Assembly: GCA_012270485.1 (NCBI GenBank)
Contig: JAAXIF010000028.1
Coordinates: 1 to 64,000, forward strand
DNA: 64,000 bases
Direction: 5' to 3'
From: Sphingobacteriales bacterium
GTDB taxonomy: Bacteria; Bacteroidota; Bacteroidia; Chitinophagales; Chitinophagaceae
The position numbers and the translations under genes are program-made. Under the pieces are notes generated by a model. The model was not told the origin of the DNA. It searched no databases and saw nothing but the letters and a program-made list of their open reading frames with translations. Positions 1-10,003 of the stretch are shown one piece after another. How positions within the stretch are numbered: position 1 is the first letter of the stretch; the number at the start of each line of letters is the position of its first letter.

Positions 1-1064
1 TTACCAGTTGTTGCAATTGTGGTTGTTGCACCTAGAGTATATTCTTGACGTGTTGTACCAGCGTCTTTTAATGTTATGTTATCTCCACCAGCATCGAGGG
101 TAATGTCACCGCCTGCATCTACTAAGAAATCAGAAGGAACATGCATATCGAATGTGGCATCGTTATTAAGGTTTATTCGACAAGAATCAGCCCCATCGCC
201 ATTTCTGAGGACTAGGTCGTTACCATCTGCATCAAGTACGATATCTCCTACCGCATCAAGTTTCAAGTTGGCAGGTGCAGATATTGTATATGTACCATTA
301 TCACCAAGATTATGGGTTACTTCATCACCGCCAGTACCATTCTTAAAGATGATGTCATTAGCTTCTGCATCAAGGATGATGTCACCAGATGCATCTAGAG
401 TAATATTACCAGCAGCGTCTAGTTCTAAACCACCTTGTTGATAGTATTGTCTTGTTAAATTCGCATTACCAGACATACCCATCTGTGTCTTGACAAAGAC
501 TGTTCCGTTTCTACGGAAGAAGATATCGCTGTCACCAGCGTCAAGGATTACGTCTGCGGCTGCATCCAGTATGATATTATCAGATGCGTTTAAATCAATA
601 TGTCCAGTGGTATTCTGTACAAAGTTACCACCAGTTGTAAGATTGTAGGTAGAGTTACCTGTTACGGTGATTGCACCACCAACAGAATCTAGAGATGTTC
701 CGTCAACCTTGTTGATGTAGTTTCCAGAATGATCCCCTTCAAAATTAACACTAGTCAGTTCGATATCCGCAACCGCATCAACAAGAACATCTCGACCAGC
801 ATCAATGTCAATATCCTGACCACTAGATTGATTCGTACTAATCTTTAAGTGTGTGGAAGTCTCCCCAGTTTGTCCATTGGGGTATAAGATCTCACCAGCA
901 GATGCATCGAAAGCTGCTTCTATCTCATTGATTACTGTCACAAGATCACTATCTTGATGAGTATTCAACTGCTCCATGTCACCTACGTTATTCGATAAAG
1001 TATTAAACTTTGTCGTAAATAACTTAAACGAATCGACTAAATTTACTATCGGTTTTCTTGCCAT
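1..1064 (-). CDS. Fibre-like virion protein, 3' part missing (runs off left edge)
   Basis: The frame opens with MARKPIVNLVDSFK and stays open to the window edge, so only the first ~354 residues are visible. After an N-terminal helical stretch it becomes a repeat protein: units of the form DAxGDIxLDA (DAAADVILDAG, DASGDIILDAE, DAVGDIVLDAD, DAGGDITLDAG) recur between short beta segments, as expected of a trimeric beta-structured fibre or baseplate appendage. Its ATG overlaps the stop of the preceding small gene (TAATG), so it belongs to the late virion operon. The family is not identified; tail or baseplate fibre is inferred from the repeats and the position beside the large DUF4815-type protein. 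Confidence 0.7.
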   Translation of the reverse strand, partial: MARKPIVNLVDSFKLFTTKFNTLSNNVGDMEQLNTHQDSDLVTVINEIEAAFDASAGEILYPNGQTGETSTHLKISTNQSSGQDIDIDAGRDVLVDAVADIELTSVNFEGDHSGNYINKVDGTSLDSVGGAITVTGNSTYNLTTGGNFVQNTTGHIDLNASDNIILDAAADVILDAGDSDIFFRRNGTVFVKTQMGMSGNANLTRQYYQQGGLELDAAGNITLDASGDIILDAEANDIIFKNGTGGDEVTHNLGDNGTYTISAPANLKLDAVGDIVLDADGNDLVLRNGDGADSCRINLNNDATFDMHVPSDFLVDAGGDITLDAGGDNITLKDAGTTRQEYTLGATTTIATTG

Positions 1065-1306
1065 TAGAGTTTCTCTATAAGTTGCGAAAGCATATTTTTC
1101 ATGTCTGAGATATCACTCTCCAAACCTTCCACCTTTGCTTTCAGTTCTTGTTCTTCTTTTATTTTCTGTCTAGCGATCTTCTTTCTCTCACGAGATTGTC
1201 TTATCTTATCACTATTTATATTCATAATCGCCCCAGTATTGGGATCACGTGCTAAATCACTGTGTCCCTCTACTGGAATAAATGTTGTCTTAGTCTGCAA
1301 GAGCAA
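1064..1306 (-). CDS. Small conserved coiled-coil protein of the virion operon
   Basis: About 80 residues. The N-terminal part carries a motif LARDPNTGAIMNIN that resembles the 'LVRDxxTGAIxNTN' signature I recall from small T4-like phage proteins; the C-terminal half is a charged coiled coil (RERKKIARQKIKEEQELKAK). To keep the motif the start must be a TTG (1306 or 1300), preceded by GAGG; an ATG at 1225 would remove it. It overlaps the end of the upstream large gene by about 17 bases and its own stop overlaps the next ATG. Function unknown; probably virion-associated by context. Confidence 0.6.
   Translation of the reverse strand: MLLQTKTTFIPVEGHSDLARDPNTGAIMNINSDKIRQSRERKKIARQKIKEEQELKAKVEGLESDISDMKNMLSQLIEKL
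1213..1220 (-). promoter_or_regulatory. Possible T4-type late promoter box TATAAATA
   Basis: Exact TATAAATA on the minus strand, lying inside the coding sequence of the 80-residue protein about 150 bases before the fibre-like gene. It could boost fibre expression, but the eight bases also encode the residues I-N-S region, so chance is possible. Confidence 0.3.
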
Positions 1307-4300
1307 TACACCTCAAATCTTTGACCACTGGTACTTTTGCGTTATTCAAACTACCGAAGGTCATCTTCAACTGGAACTGTTGGAACGGATCTTCCGAACC
1401 TTCTTGTCCACCAATCAGATAACTATATTCACGGAATGCGTTCTTGTTGTTATCTGGTGGAGTCTCATTTAGAGTAAACGCTGGTTCCCAATTCACTTCC
1501 CTAATGTTCTGTTCCTTAGAACATGTTCTGTAGTATAATTGAAGACCTGTGTTTGGTGGTCTGTTTACACTCGCCATGATTCGTAGACCTACCGCTGTCT
1601 CTGCAAGAGTAATCGGTATAGTTACGTGTTTCGCTGGTGCAGTACCCTCACTAGGATGACTCTCATCTACGTACATGTGTTTGTCACCCACAATAGTGTC
1701 CATGAATGCAGAACAGCCAGGATCTGTATTGTCAATGATGTTACCTGTCAGTTTGAAGTCTGTTGCCTCCAAGTCTAATACAGGTGATACACGTCTGTCA
1801 GTAGTTGTCATTGTTACCTGTGCAGTCAACGAGTGTTGATCATTCGCAATCAATGAGTTCTCTGTTGATTCTTCAAACTGATTGAATACCGCATGAGGTA
1901 CTTCCAGAGTCAAGTTAGTTTTGTTCTTGATGATCTGGAACGCATTGTCAACCGCAAATCTAGAACCACTTAATTGAGTCAATCCATCTGTGTTATCTGA
2001 ATCTGCAAACGATGAGTTCTGAGTCATCTTCGCGGACAATGTATAGTTTGTCGCTTCTGGTTGCAGTACATCAAAGTCTGGACGGATAACATCGTAAGGA
2101 ATGTGTTGTAACAATCTTACTTCACCCGAACCAGTTCTACCAGATGATGTTGCAGAACTATCCGCATCAAACTTAATCGATGTCGCATCAACTGACTTAA
2201 CTGTTCTATAGAACGGTGATGAGTTACTCATGATAGACGAACCTTTAATACCATTGTAGGTAGTAGATGCATCTAGTCCAAATACCCTAGTTCTGTCACC
2301 TTTACGTAGACCGTGACCAGTCGTGAATACTGTCAACTCATTACTACCTGAGTCGGTCATGAATGGGTTCTTCACGAGATTGATTGGTCGTACATTCCTG
2401 TTGTGTAAGAACGCATTACCTTGAGTCTCAAATTCTGCACGATACATTACGTATGCGAGATCCTGTAGACCACGTGGTTCCCAAACGTCTGTGTTCTGAG
2501 ATACGAACAACGATCCCAATGTAGGTTGTTTGGTGATACGAGTCTCTGTAGAACCTAACAAGAAGTCTTCTACTTCTGAGATGTACATCTTGTACTTCAT
2601 AGACTTAGAACGAATAATGATTGAGTAGTTTGCACCATTACCTTGTAGGAAGATTGGTTCATCAAACACAAAGTCTGTTCCGTTCGCAACCATACTTGCA
2701 ATTGTTGCCTCTGGAACAACTTTAACCTGAGAAGGTGTCAGTGCAGTATACGAGCCAGGCACTCTTCGTGTACGATCTGGGAAACCAGATGGTGCTTCGG
2801 TAATCGCAATACTTACTGGATACTGATCATCATCACTGCCTGGCTTCTCTGCAAAGAAGAGACGTAGACGTGTCAAGAAGATACCGTTTGGATCTAGTAC
2901 CTCAAATGACTGTGCAGTAGGATCTTCGTCTTTGTAGACTAACTGATTACTCTGAATATTTTTGTGAAGAGTTTGATTGTACTGAACCATGTATGGTATT
3001 GTAGCAGAATACGATGCAGTACCAGCGAATGGAGTATTCGCACCAGCAGGACTTGAAGTCTGTGCATAGTTAGGTGCAGTGTTAGCGTCAACCTCAATAG
3101 TCGAACTTCCAGTAATCACCGTGTTACTTTCAATTGGGCCACGGATCTCAGTTTGAGTTACCTCAGTCTTAACATCCTGTTGTGTTTCAGTAGTTACAAC
3201 AGTTTCCGTAGATACAGTCTGTGTATTGTATCTGTCATTATTGACTGTCGTTGTTTGACCACCGACAATCTCTAGTACACGAGTATTAGTAATTGTGTAC
3301 TCACCAGATAGACTTTCGATTACACCAGATGCAGTATAGAACTGTGAACAATGCGAAAGTGCTTTTGTTTTATCTGGTTTGCTGATATCATACAAAGAGA
3401 ATACCGCAGTTCCGCATGGGAATCGCATAGGTGGATTCACAATGTTTGGAATCTCGAACTCACCTTCTAATATACCATTCGCATCCGAAGTAAGTGTTGT
3501 ACTACCTTCAGAGTGTTGTGTTGAAGGTGGTAATTCTACTTCTGGAACCATGTTAGATCCATCATCTGCAATAGTGTAGTTAGGATCTGCAAGAGTAGAT
3601 GACTTGTAGAAAGTCTTAGTCTTACAGAAACGACTCACATCTGTATTGTTGAAGAATGGGAAGTAACGTGTATTCGGACGAAGGTTAGTCGCACGGAACG
3701 ATACCTTACGTGAACGCATCCAAGGAATATGGATGATCTGTAATTCACGATTGTCCACCACCTCAGATAATACACTTTCACTTGCAATACGGTTTACAGT
3801 AGTTGTAGTTTCGGTTGCAGTGTTATATTCTTGTGTAGTCTCGTATGTGTTTTCAGTAGAGATAGTATTTGTTCTACCGTAAGTAGTGTTAGTTACAGTC
3901 TCCGCAACAGATACGTCCTGAGTATAAGTTGTTCTTTGATCAGTTACAGTTTGATACTGTCTGGTGTTAGTATTAGTTTGTGTCTTTTTAAGACCAACAC
4001 TTATGTCCCAACGAGTACCTCTACCATATGCATCTTTCTTTGGATAGAAGTAAACGTGTGCGCCACCAGTTCCGATCGCTTTAATTTTTAGTTTATCACC
4101 AACCGCAAATGATTTTTTGTAAGAAGGTGTGGAATCATTTCTAAGTTTAAATGTATCACCACGATTACCGAACTTAGTCCAAGTACTAGTACCTTGTCTT
4201 TGGAAATACGTCTCGATTCTGTTCTGGTGCGCTTTACAACGGAACACGTATTTGTGGTATTTACTGAAGGTGATGATATACTCATCTTTAACATTGAGTT

Positions 4301-7300
4301 CAAGTTTCTTACTGAACTTAGGTGCGACTGTACCAGTAATAGTTTTACCAGTGTAAGGCCCTTGAGTTGTTTCAGTTTCCTTGACAATGTCCCCTGCTAC
4401 TTGGTTGTTCTCAATACCAACAACCTCAGTTCCACTTGAAAGTGTAGAAGTGTTTGAAGTAGAACCTTCTTCTACCCACTCACCATAATCGATATCAACT
4501 TCTTGACCTACCAGACGAGTAGACTCACCCAATAGTGTTGTTTGACTTGTACTTGAAACAAGAGGATCTGAAGTCTGACCAACTTGAAGGTCATTTACAT
4601 CTGTACCACCCCATCCCCATTCTTGTTCGTTCCAAAGAAGTGCTTGTGATGCATCGAACTCTGTACCACCATCAATGATAGTAGGTGCATCCTGTTCAAA
4701 GTTCTTCCAAGTATCTTTTGATGGTGACAATACAAGGTCACCAAATGTTTTCTCAACATGGAATGGGTTAACATTGATGGTCTTGGATGCCATCGTTTGT
4801 GACAGATATTGAACTTCAGTGTGATCCAACATCACGTTGTCACCTTTCTGAGTCACACCTGTAGAGATAGAGTGTGCAGAATCGAACAACATAGGAATAG
4901 TCTTACATGTGTAAGTAGGACGAATCAATCCTTTTGTTGGATCTTGAGATGCACGATGTTCCAGACTCTTAGTATCTGTGAACTTCTGGTTCTTGAAGTT
5001 ATCAACAAAGAAACCAGTGTGTAGACGTTCGTTACCAGAAGAGTCAAACAATCTTTCATTTGTTGCAGATAACTCCAACAGAGAAAGTGTAGTCGCTTCT
5101 TCTAGTTTGTCAATACGTTTGTCTAGTTTACCAATATCTTCCATCGTGTATCCACGTCTTGGAATGATAGTGGTTTTTAAATCTTTTGTATGAAGTGTGT
5201 TTGCACCTAGTTCGATCTTATACAGATCAATACAATCTACTGGAGTAGATGGATACTTAGGCATCATTGCAGACACACCTTGGATGTAACGCAACTCACC
5301 ACCCTTCGACAATACTAGTTTGTCAAGACGTGGCATGTAGTATTCTGCATCCGCATTTACTAGAGTATTCTCTTGTGGTAATCCTAATACAATAGTGTCA
5401 CCACCAGTAAATGTTTCGTCCGCAGTGTTTACTGAAGGACGGAAATCGATAACATCTCGTAGTGAGATGATTTTGTTATTCTGTGTACGGTGTACAGGGA
5501 TGTTACCATAAGTAACTTCACCGTCATATGAATTTACACCAAAGAACTCACCAGTAGTACCGTGATCAAAGTGTTTGAATCGAACGAATACATTATCGTC
5601 ACTATCCAATCCTTGACCTCTATAGATCAATCTACCCACACCGTAGTGAGTATCACGTTGACCATTATCGATACCAAACAATCCTAGAATGTTTTTACCG
5701 TCTGAATCATCTTTTGTACAACGAGTGATTTCGTAGATATCTGTTTTACCAAGATTGATAAACTTGATACCCTCACCGTCTGAGTCTAGGTATGAAGTTA
5801 CTGTTGCAGTCTCAAGAGTTTTATCTCTTTGGGTTGCATTTGCAATCTTTTCGTAGTATAATACTTCATATGCAGTACCAGTTTCAAGGTTACTAATTGT
5901 AGTACCAGTTCCGTCAAAGTCGATTGTTGCATCTGCAACCTGATCACTATCGTCAGAAGAAACAATCCAACTACCAGCATTTGCAAGTGAGTTACCAGAA
6001 GATGGATTAACTGTGATAGAAGTACCACCCCCAGTATTATCTGAATGACGTTTCGCAACAGTTACAGAAATATCTGAGAATACTTTAGGTCTACGGATAG
6101 GTGCATCAAACAACAATGGTCGTTTGTCAGTGCGGTAGATCTTAGTGAAGTTTACGCCTGGCTCTCGGTATATGTTATAATACTGTGAGGTAGGTGAACT
6201 TGTAGCTGCGATAGATTGTATGTCACGAATACTCTTAGTTGCATCCGTAAACTTGATTTCAAAAACAGAAACTTTCTTAGTACCCGCTACACCACTGTTT
6301 TCATTAATTGCACGAATACGACACGAACCGAATGCAGTACCACTACCACCTGTACTTGGATGGAAGTTATATACTTCGCACTCATCGAAGTTTGCCATCT
6401 TCTTACCGTCAGTATACAGGAAGTAGTTACCATAGTCAATAGTAATCGAGTCATTATTTCTTGCAAGAGTTTCTTGAGGTTTGTCAACCTTGATAACTGT
6501 CTCTGCATCTTTGTTGATACGGTAACCCTTTACGTATGCTGTGCCTGGCGTTACTTTTAATTTGAAACTTGAGGTATCGTTCGGTGCAAATGAAGCACGG
6601 AAATATCGTTTGATATAATCACCAGACTCTTCATGAGTACGCAACGCCATCTCTTCACGAATAGAATTGAATCCACTACTTGCAGTCGGTTGTGAAATAA
6701 TCTGACCACCAGATACTTCGATTATTGGAATGAAGATCTTATCTTGTGTAACAACACGTGCATCCGCAAGTTCTAGACGGATACGGTAACGATCAGCTCC
6801 AGGCGATGTTAAGTTTGGTGTCGCACCTTGATTGTCGTATAAGGTGTTATCGTCATCCGCAGTTACAATATCCTGAGTGATAATGAAACCAAAACGAGAC
6901 GATGCGTTGTTTGAATACTTACGGAAAATCAGTCTTTGTTTTGGACAATATACAACACGTCCTTGAACAAAGAAGTGACCTTCTTCTACCTGAATAGATG
7001 AACCTAAACCAACAGCAGGGTTTTGTGTAGTGTTAACTGTCTGAACGTCAAATGTAAATGCACCACTAGTACTAGTAAGTGTATCACCAGCATCTACTCG
7101 TGTACCTGTCTCACTACCTTGAGTATCTTGTGTATACTCAACATAAAGAGTATCTGGATCACCGTCCTCAGCTGCAATCGCTTTAACAACAACAAACTTA
7201 ATTGTGTTGTCCGATGATGCGAACTCTACACCCTCTAGTGTTGTTTCGTCTGTAGGGAATGGTGTAGACGATGCAATCTTAATGAATTCTAATTTGTTGT

Positions 7301-7517
7301 CGCAACGGAAACCGCCTGGCGTGATGGTTGCACCTTCGGTAAACAAGTTACCCATAAGGTTAGACAGTTCACTCTGAATAACTGTCTGCATCTGCGTAAG
7401 TTCACGTGCTTGCAGTGCTTTACCACTATTGAATAGAATACGATGATAATTCTTAGTCTTATCGTAGTCATCCTTATAAGTGGAAGAGAATGTTTGTTCA
7501 GTATAAGTTGAGGCCAT
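1290..7517 (-). CDS. Giant baseplate/fibre structural protein, DUF4815-type
   Basis: 2075 residues. The N-terminus (TYTEQTFSSTYKDDYDKTKNYHRILFN..GKALQARELTQMQT) matches my memory of DUF4815 proteins, the large virion proteins of marine T4-like phages. The N-terminal ~550 residues form the DUF4815-like part; the middle has two Thr/Gln-rich low-complexity stretches (about residues 1140-1250 and 1390-1460) that look like flexible linkers around compact beta domains. It is the longest gene of the window and lies in the late operon with baseplate genes. Likely role: peripheral baseplate or host-contact fibre. Exact position in the particle is inferred. Confidence 0.75.
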   Translation of the reverse strand: MASTYTEQTFSSTYKDDYDKTKNYHRILFNSGKALQARELTQMQTVIQSELSNLMGNLFTEGATITPGGFRCDNKLEFIKIASSTPFPTDETTLEGVEFASSDNTIKFVVVKAIAAEDGDPDTLYVEYTQDTQGSETGTRVDAGDTLTSTSGAFTFDVQTVNTTQNPAVGLGSSIQVEEGHFFVQGRVVYCPKQRLIFRKYSNNASSRFGFIITQDIVTADDDNTLYDNQGATPNLTSPGADRYRIRLELADARVVTQDKIFIPIIEVSGGQIISQPTASSGFNSIREEMALRTHEESGDYIKRYFRASFAPNDTSSFKLKVTPGTAYVKGYRINKDAETVIKVDKPQETLARNNDSITIDYGNYFLYTDGKKMANFDECEVYNFHPSTGGSGTAFGSCRIRAINENSGVAGTKKVSVFEIKFTDATKSIRDIQSIAATSSPTSQYYNIYREPGVNFTKIYRTDKRPLLFDAPIRRPKVFSDISVTVAKRHSDNTGGGTSITVNPSSGNSLANAGSWIVSSDDSDQVADATIDFDGTGTTISNLETGTAYEVLYYEKIANATQRDKTLETATVTSYLDSDGEGIKFINLGKTDIYEITRCTKDDSDGKNILGLFGIDNGQRDTHYGVGRLIYRGQGLDSDDNVFVRFKHFDHGTTGEFFGVNSYDGEVTYGNIPVHRTQNNKIISLRDVIDFRPSVNTADETFTGGDTIVLGLPQENTLVNADAEYYMPRLDKLVLSKGGELRYIQGVSAMMPKYPSTPVDCIDLYKIELGANTLHTKDLKTTIIPRRGYTMEDIGKLDKRIDKLEEATTLSLLELSATNERLFDSSGNERLHTGFFVDNFKNQKFTDTKSLEHRASQDPTKGLIRPTYTCKTIPMLFDSAHSISTGVTQKGDNVMLDHTEVQYLSQTMASKTINVNPFHVEKTFGDLVLSPSKDTWKNFEQDAPTIIDGGTEFDASQALLWNEQEWGWGGTDVNDLQVGQTSDPLVSSTSQTTLLGESTRLVGQEVDIDYGEWVEEGSTSNTSTLSSGTEVVGIENNQVAGDIVKETETTQGPYTGKTITGTVAPKFSKKLELNVKDEYIITFSKYHKYVFRCKAHQNRIETYFQRQGTSTWTKFGNRGDTFKLRNDSTPSYKKSFAVGDKLKIKAIGTGGAHVYFYPKKDAYGRGTRWDISVGLKKTQTNTNTRQYQTVTDQRTTYTQDVSVAETVTNTTYGRTNTISTENTYETTQEYNTATETTTTVNRIASESVLSEVVDNRELQIIHIPWMRSRKVSFRATNLRPNTRYFPFFNNTDVSRFCKTKTFYKSSTLADPNYTIADDGSNMVPEVELPPSTQHSEGSTTLTSDANGILEGEFEIPNIVNPPMRFPCGTAVFSLYDISKPDKTKALSHCSQFYTASGVIESLSGEYTITNTRVLEIVGGQTTTVNNDRYNTQTVSTETVVTTETQQDVKTEVTQTEIRGPIESNTVITGSSTIEVDANTAPNYAQTSSPAGANTPFAGTASYSATIPYMVQYNQTLHKNIQSNQLVYKDEDPTAQSFEVLDPNGIFLTRLRLFFAEKPGSDDDQYPVSIAITEAPSGFPDRTRRVPGSYTALTPSQVKVVPEATIASMVANGTDFVFDEPIFLQGNGANYSIIIRSKSMKYKMYISEVEDFLLGSTETRITKQPTLGSLFVSQNTDVWEPRGLQDLAYVMYRAEFETQGNAFLHNRNVRPINLVKNPFMTDSGSNELTVFTTGHGLRKGDRTRVFGLDASTTYNGIKGSSIMSNSSPFYRTVKSVDATSIKFDADSSATSSGRTGSGEVRLLQHIPYDVIRPDFDVLQPEATNYTLSAKMTQNSSFADSDNTDGLTQLSGSRFAVDNAFQIIKNKTNLTLEVPHAVFNQFEESTENSLIANDQHSLTAQVTMTTTDRRVSPVLDLEATDFKLTGNIIDNTDPGCSAFMDTIVGDKHMYVDESHPSEGTAPAKHVTIPITLAETAVGLRIMASVNRPPNTGLQLYYRTCSKEQNIREVNWEPAFTLNETPPDNNKNAFREYSYLIGGQEGSEDPFQQFQLKMTFGSLNNAKVPVVKDLRCIALAD

Positions 7518-7526
7518 CTTTTTACC

Positions 7527-8951
7527 TTAGAGTTGTATTACGATTTTCAAATCTTCGATTTGTTCCGCTGAACGGTCTACTGCCGCCCTGTTATCAATAT
7601 ATAGGAGTTCTCCTGTCATAGGATCAAACTCCCCCGCCAATTGTTGTGATACCGTACCAGTATTACCACTAGGATCTGTCACAGTGTTACTTGCAGTGAA
7701 TGACTTGAAACCTGTTTCCTCGTTCTGGTGAACAAGTAAACGTGCAGTCAGTAGAGATGAGTTAACTGAATCGACTGTATCGATATATGCTTTCGCACCA
7801 GTTGATGCATCTTCAATTGTTGTATCTTCGGTAAAGGTTCCACTAGTAGACGTAAGTTCTAGTTTGATCAAACCATTACCAGTTGATTCGGTAAAGAAGT
7901 CTAAGTCAGTACGGTTGTTAGAATCCGCAACCAATGGGTTACGAAGTAACAATACCTGACGGAAAGTATTCTCACCAAGTAAGAAATCTCCCCCTTCATC
8001 ACCATCAATCTTAGAGTTGAACATGACCGCAGATGCACGTAAGTCATCACGAGGATCTGCACCAAGACCTTTAGTAGGCCCAAAGATCGCACGACCTGAT
8101 GCAGAATCACCTACACCAGTAATCTTTAGATTTGCACGAGTATAACCTGATCCACGGAATGAACCTGTTGACCATCCATTTGGATTAGTACCACCAAGGT
8201 TACCCGAAGAATCTTCTTTTATAATTAAGTTTACTAGTGAGTTACCACTAATGATCGGAGTAACTACCGCACCATTACCGTCACCAATAACTTCTACAGT
8301 AGGTGTGGATGTATATCCAGTACCACCGTTAGTTACTGCGACACCTACCAACTCACCAGCACGTGCAGCTACTTCTACCGCACGTTGTTCTACTTGTTCC
8401 GCAGTTGCACCAACACCAGCTGCTTGATCTGAGTCAACAAACTGAACGGGCATATATGCAGATGATAAGAACTTAGAAGCGTTCAATGCACCGATAGAGT
8501 ATACAAACTTCCATCGATATCCATCTGAAGTTGAGAAAGGTGTACCAGTTGTATTACCTGTTGGTTGTACTGTAGAGTTTTGTACAGTACCAGTTGCATC
8601 CTTACCTTGTTGGACACAAATATAAACTTCTTGGTTACTATTCATTACGTAGAACGGTTGTGTAGGATAACCTACATGATTGTCATCGAATGCACTATAC
8701 TGTGTACCAGAAGACCAGTTGTAACGAGGAACTACGAATGATTTATCTGTGATGTTTTTAATCGACTGCATGTCCAATCGAGCATTACGTTCATCACGTA
8801 CACGATTCTGTGGAGTAACGGTAGTGTCAGTAGAGTTCCAAACCTCGGAACGACCGATACCAGCATAATATCGAACACTCGCAGAATCGAAGTCTTCAAA
8901 GAGGTCTTCGAGAAAGAGTTTTTTAATTTTATCAGTTACTATAGCAGCCAT
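7527..8951 (-). CDS. Virion structural protein, marine T4-like
   Basis: 474 residues beginning MAAIVTDKIKKLFLEDLFEDF, with the early motif YYAGIGRSEVWN that I associate with a structural protein adjacent to baseplate genes in marine T4-like phages. The body is beta-rich with Gly/Thr/Ser segments (GVAVTNGGTGYTSTPTVEV is a typical phage beta-repeat). No catalytic motif seen. It sits 9 bases downstream of the next virion gene and 9 bases upstream of the giant protein, so co-translation in one late mRNA is likely. It might be a baseplate wedge or fibre-adaptor component; I cannot choose. Confidence 0.65.
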   Translation of the reverse strand: MAAIVTDKIKKLFLEDLFEDFDSASVRYYAGIGRSEVWNSTDTTVTPQNRVRDERNARLDMQSIKNITDKSFVVPRYNWSSGTQYSAFDDNHVGYPTQPFYVMNSNQEVYICVQQGKDATGTVQNSTVQPTGNTTGTPFSTSDGYRWKFVYSIGALNASKFLSSAYMPVQFVDSDQAAGVGATAEQVEQRAVEVAARAGELVGVAVTNGGTGYTSTPTVEVIGDGNGAVVTPIISGNSLVNLIIKEDSSGNLGGTNPNGWSTGSFRGSGYTRANLKITGVGDSASGRAIFGPTKGLGADPRDDLRASAVMFNSKIDGDEGGDFLLGENTFRQVLLLRNPLVADSNNRTDLDFFTESTGNGLIKLELTSTSGTFTEDTTIEDASTGAKAYIDTVDSVNSSLLTARLLVHQNEETGFKSFTASNTVTDPSGNTGTVSQQLAGEFDPMTGELLYIDNRAAVDRSAEQIEDLKIVIQL

Positions 8952-8960
8952 TTATTTGTC

Positions 8961-9962
8961 CTATGAAATTGTTGCGCCTTGACTAGATACCACGAACCAC
9001 TCAGATGCAGATGTACTATATGCAAGTGATACTGATTGACCACCAGTCAAAACAACGGTATCTCTGGAAGCACTGTTATTACTTATTGTTACAGTTGCTG
9101 TCCCAGTGTTTATATTTATTAAGTGTTTTATCTCCCCATCTACAGTACCGTCTGCCATAGTCGCTGTCACCGCAGTCGCCATATTGAAATATGTCAGTGG
9201 TGCAGTTAGAGCAACTACCGCTGGAGTTGCGGTTACGTTCTGGACTCCTAATGCAAATTTAGTTTCAACCGCAACCGCACCAGTTCCTTTACCGTGTAGT
9301 TCTAGATTGATATTTGCAACATCACCCGATGCTTTTACTTTAGGATGTGATCCAGATGCAGAAGAAGAAATAGTTACTTCCGCATTTGCGTTTGTAGCGT
9401 TATCTAATACAATGACCTCGTTACCAGATTCGTCTTCGATATTACCAGTAATCTTTGGTGTGGTCAATGATGGAGTTGTTAGAGTCTTATTAGTCAATGT
9501 CTGAGTGTGTGCATTGAAAGTCAACTCATCACTATCTGTCAATAACGGTAGGTTTATATTCCTATCCGCTGCCAGTTCAGATGGAACCAACTGATACTGG
9601 TGATTTGCAGATGTGTCGTTAATCTGTGGAGTCGTAATGACTGGACTAGTTAGTGTTTTATTTGTAAGTGTCTGAGTCGCAGTAGTAAGTACGAAATCAC
9701 CACTCGCATCTGGAAGTGTGAGAACACGATCAGCGGTTGCGTTTGCAGCTGCCAACTTAACCTCGAAGTCATCGATCGAAGTTCCTTCAAATATGATACC
9801 GTCAGAGTCGAACTGGATCTTACTCGCCAGTATATCACTGTCGTTACCAAGGAACTTATACAGTTCTACGAAGTTTGCATTGATCTTCAGAGCTGCGGTA
9901 CGAAGGGTATCCCCTGTACCATCGTTCGCTACTGTTCCTCTATTTAATACTTGTCTTGTCAT
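8961..9962 (-). CDS. Fibre-like protein with TLTNKTL repeats
   Basis: 333 residues. The N-terminus (VLNRGTVANDGTGDTLRTAALKINANFVELY) is the usual head of marine phage fibre/adhesin proteins. It is followed by beta repeats containing TQTLTNKTLTSP / TQTLTNKTLTTP and Gly/Ala-rich segments. Such repeats trimerise into fibres in well-studied tail fibres. The C-terminal part (NNSASRDTVVLTGGQSVSLAYSTSASEWFVVS) looks like a small terminal beta domain. A late promoter box precedes it. Host-range or decoration role is inferred. Confidence 0.65.
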   Translation of the reverse strand: MTRQVLNRGTVANDGTGDTLRTAALKINANFVELYKFLGNDSDILASKIQFDSDGIIFEGTSIDDFEVKLAAANATADRVLTLPDASGDFVLTTATQTLTNKTLTSPVITTPQINDTSANHQYQLVPSELAADRNINLPLLTDSDELTFNAHTQTLTNKTLTTPSLTTPKITGNIEDESGNEVIVLDNATNANAEVTISSSASGSHPKVKASGDVANINLELHGKGTGAVAVETKFALGVQNVTATPAVVALTAPLTYFNMATAVTATMADGTVDGEIKHLININTGTATVTISNNSASRDTVVLTGGQSVSLAYSTSASEWFVVSSQGATIS

Positions 9963-9991
9963 TTTGACCTTTACCTAAAAGTTCTATAGTC

Positions 9992-9999
9992 TATTTATA
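9992..9999 (-). promoter_or_regulatory. T4-type late promoter box TATAAATA
   Basis: Exact TATAAATA on the minus strand, 29 bases before the ATG of the TLTNKTL fibre-like gene and in a short non-coding gap. Predicted start of transcription is about 6 bases after the box. Confidence 0.65.
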
Positions 10000-10003
10000 C
10001 GTT

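Noticed and set aside
1-1064. CRISPR or tandem DNA repeat array
   Set aside because: The repetition is at the protein level (DAxGDIxLDA) with varying codons and no fixed-length spacers.
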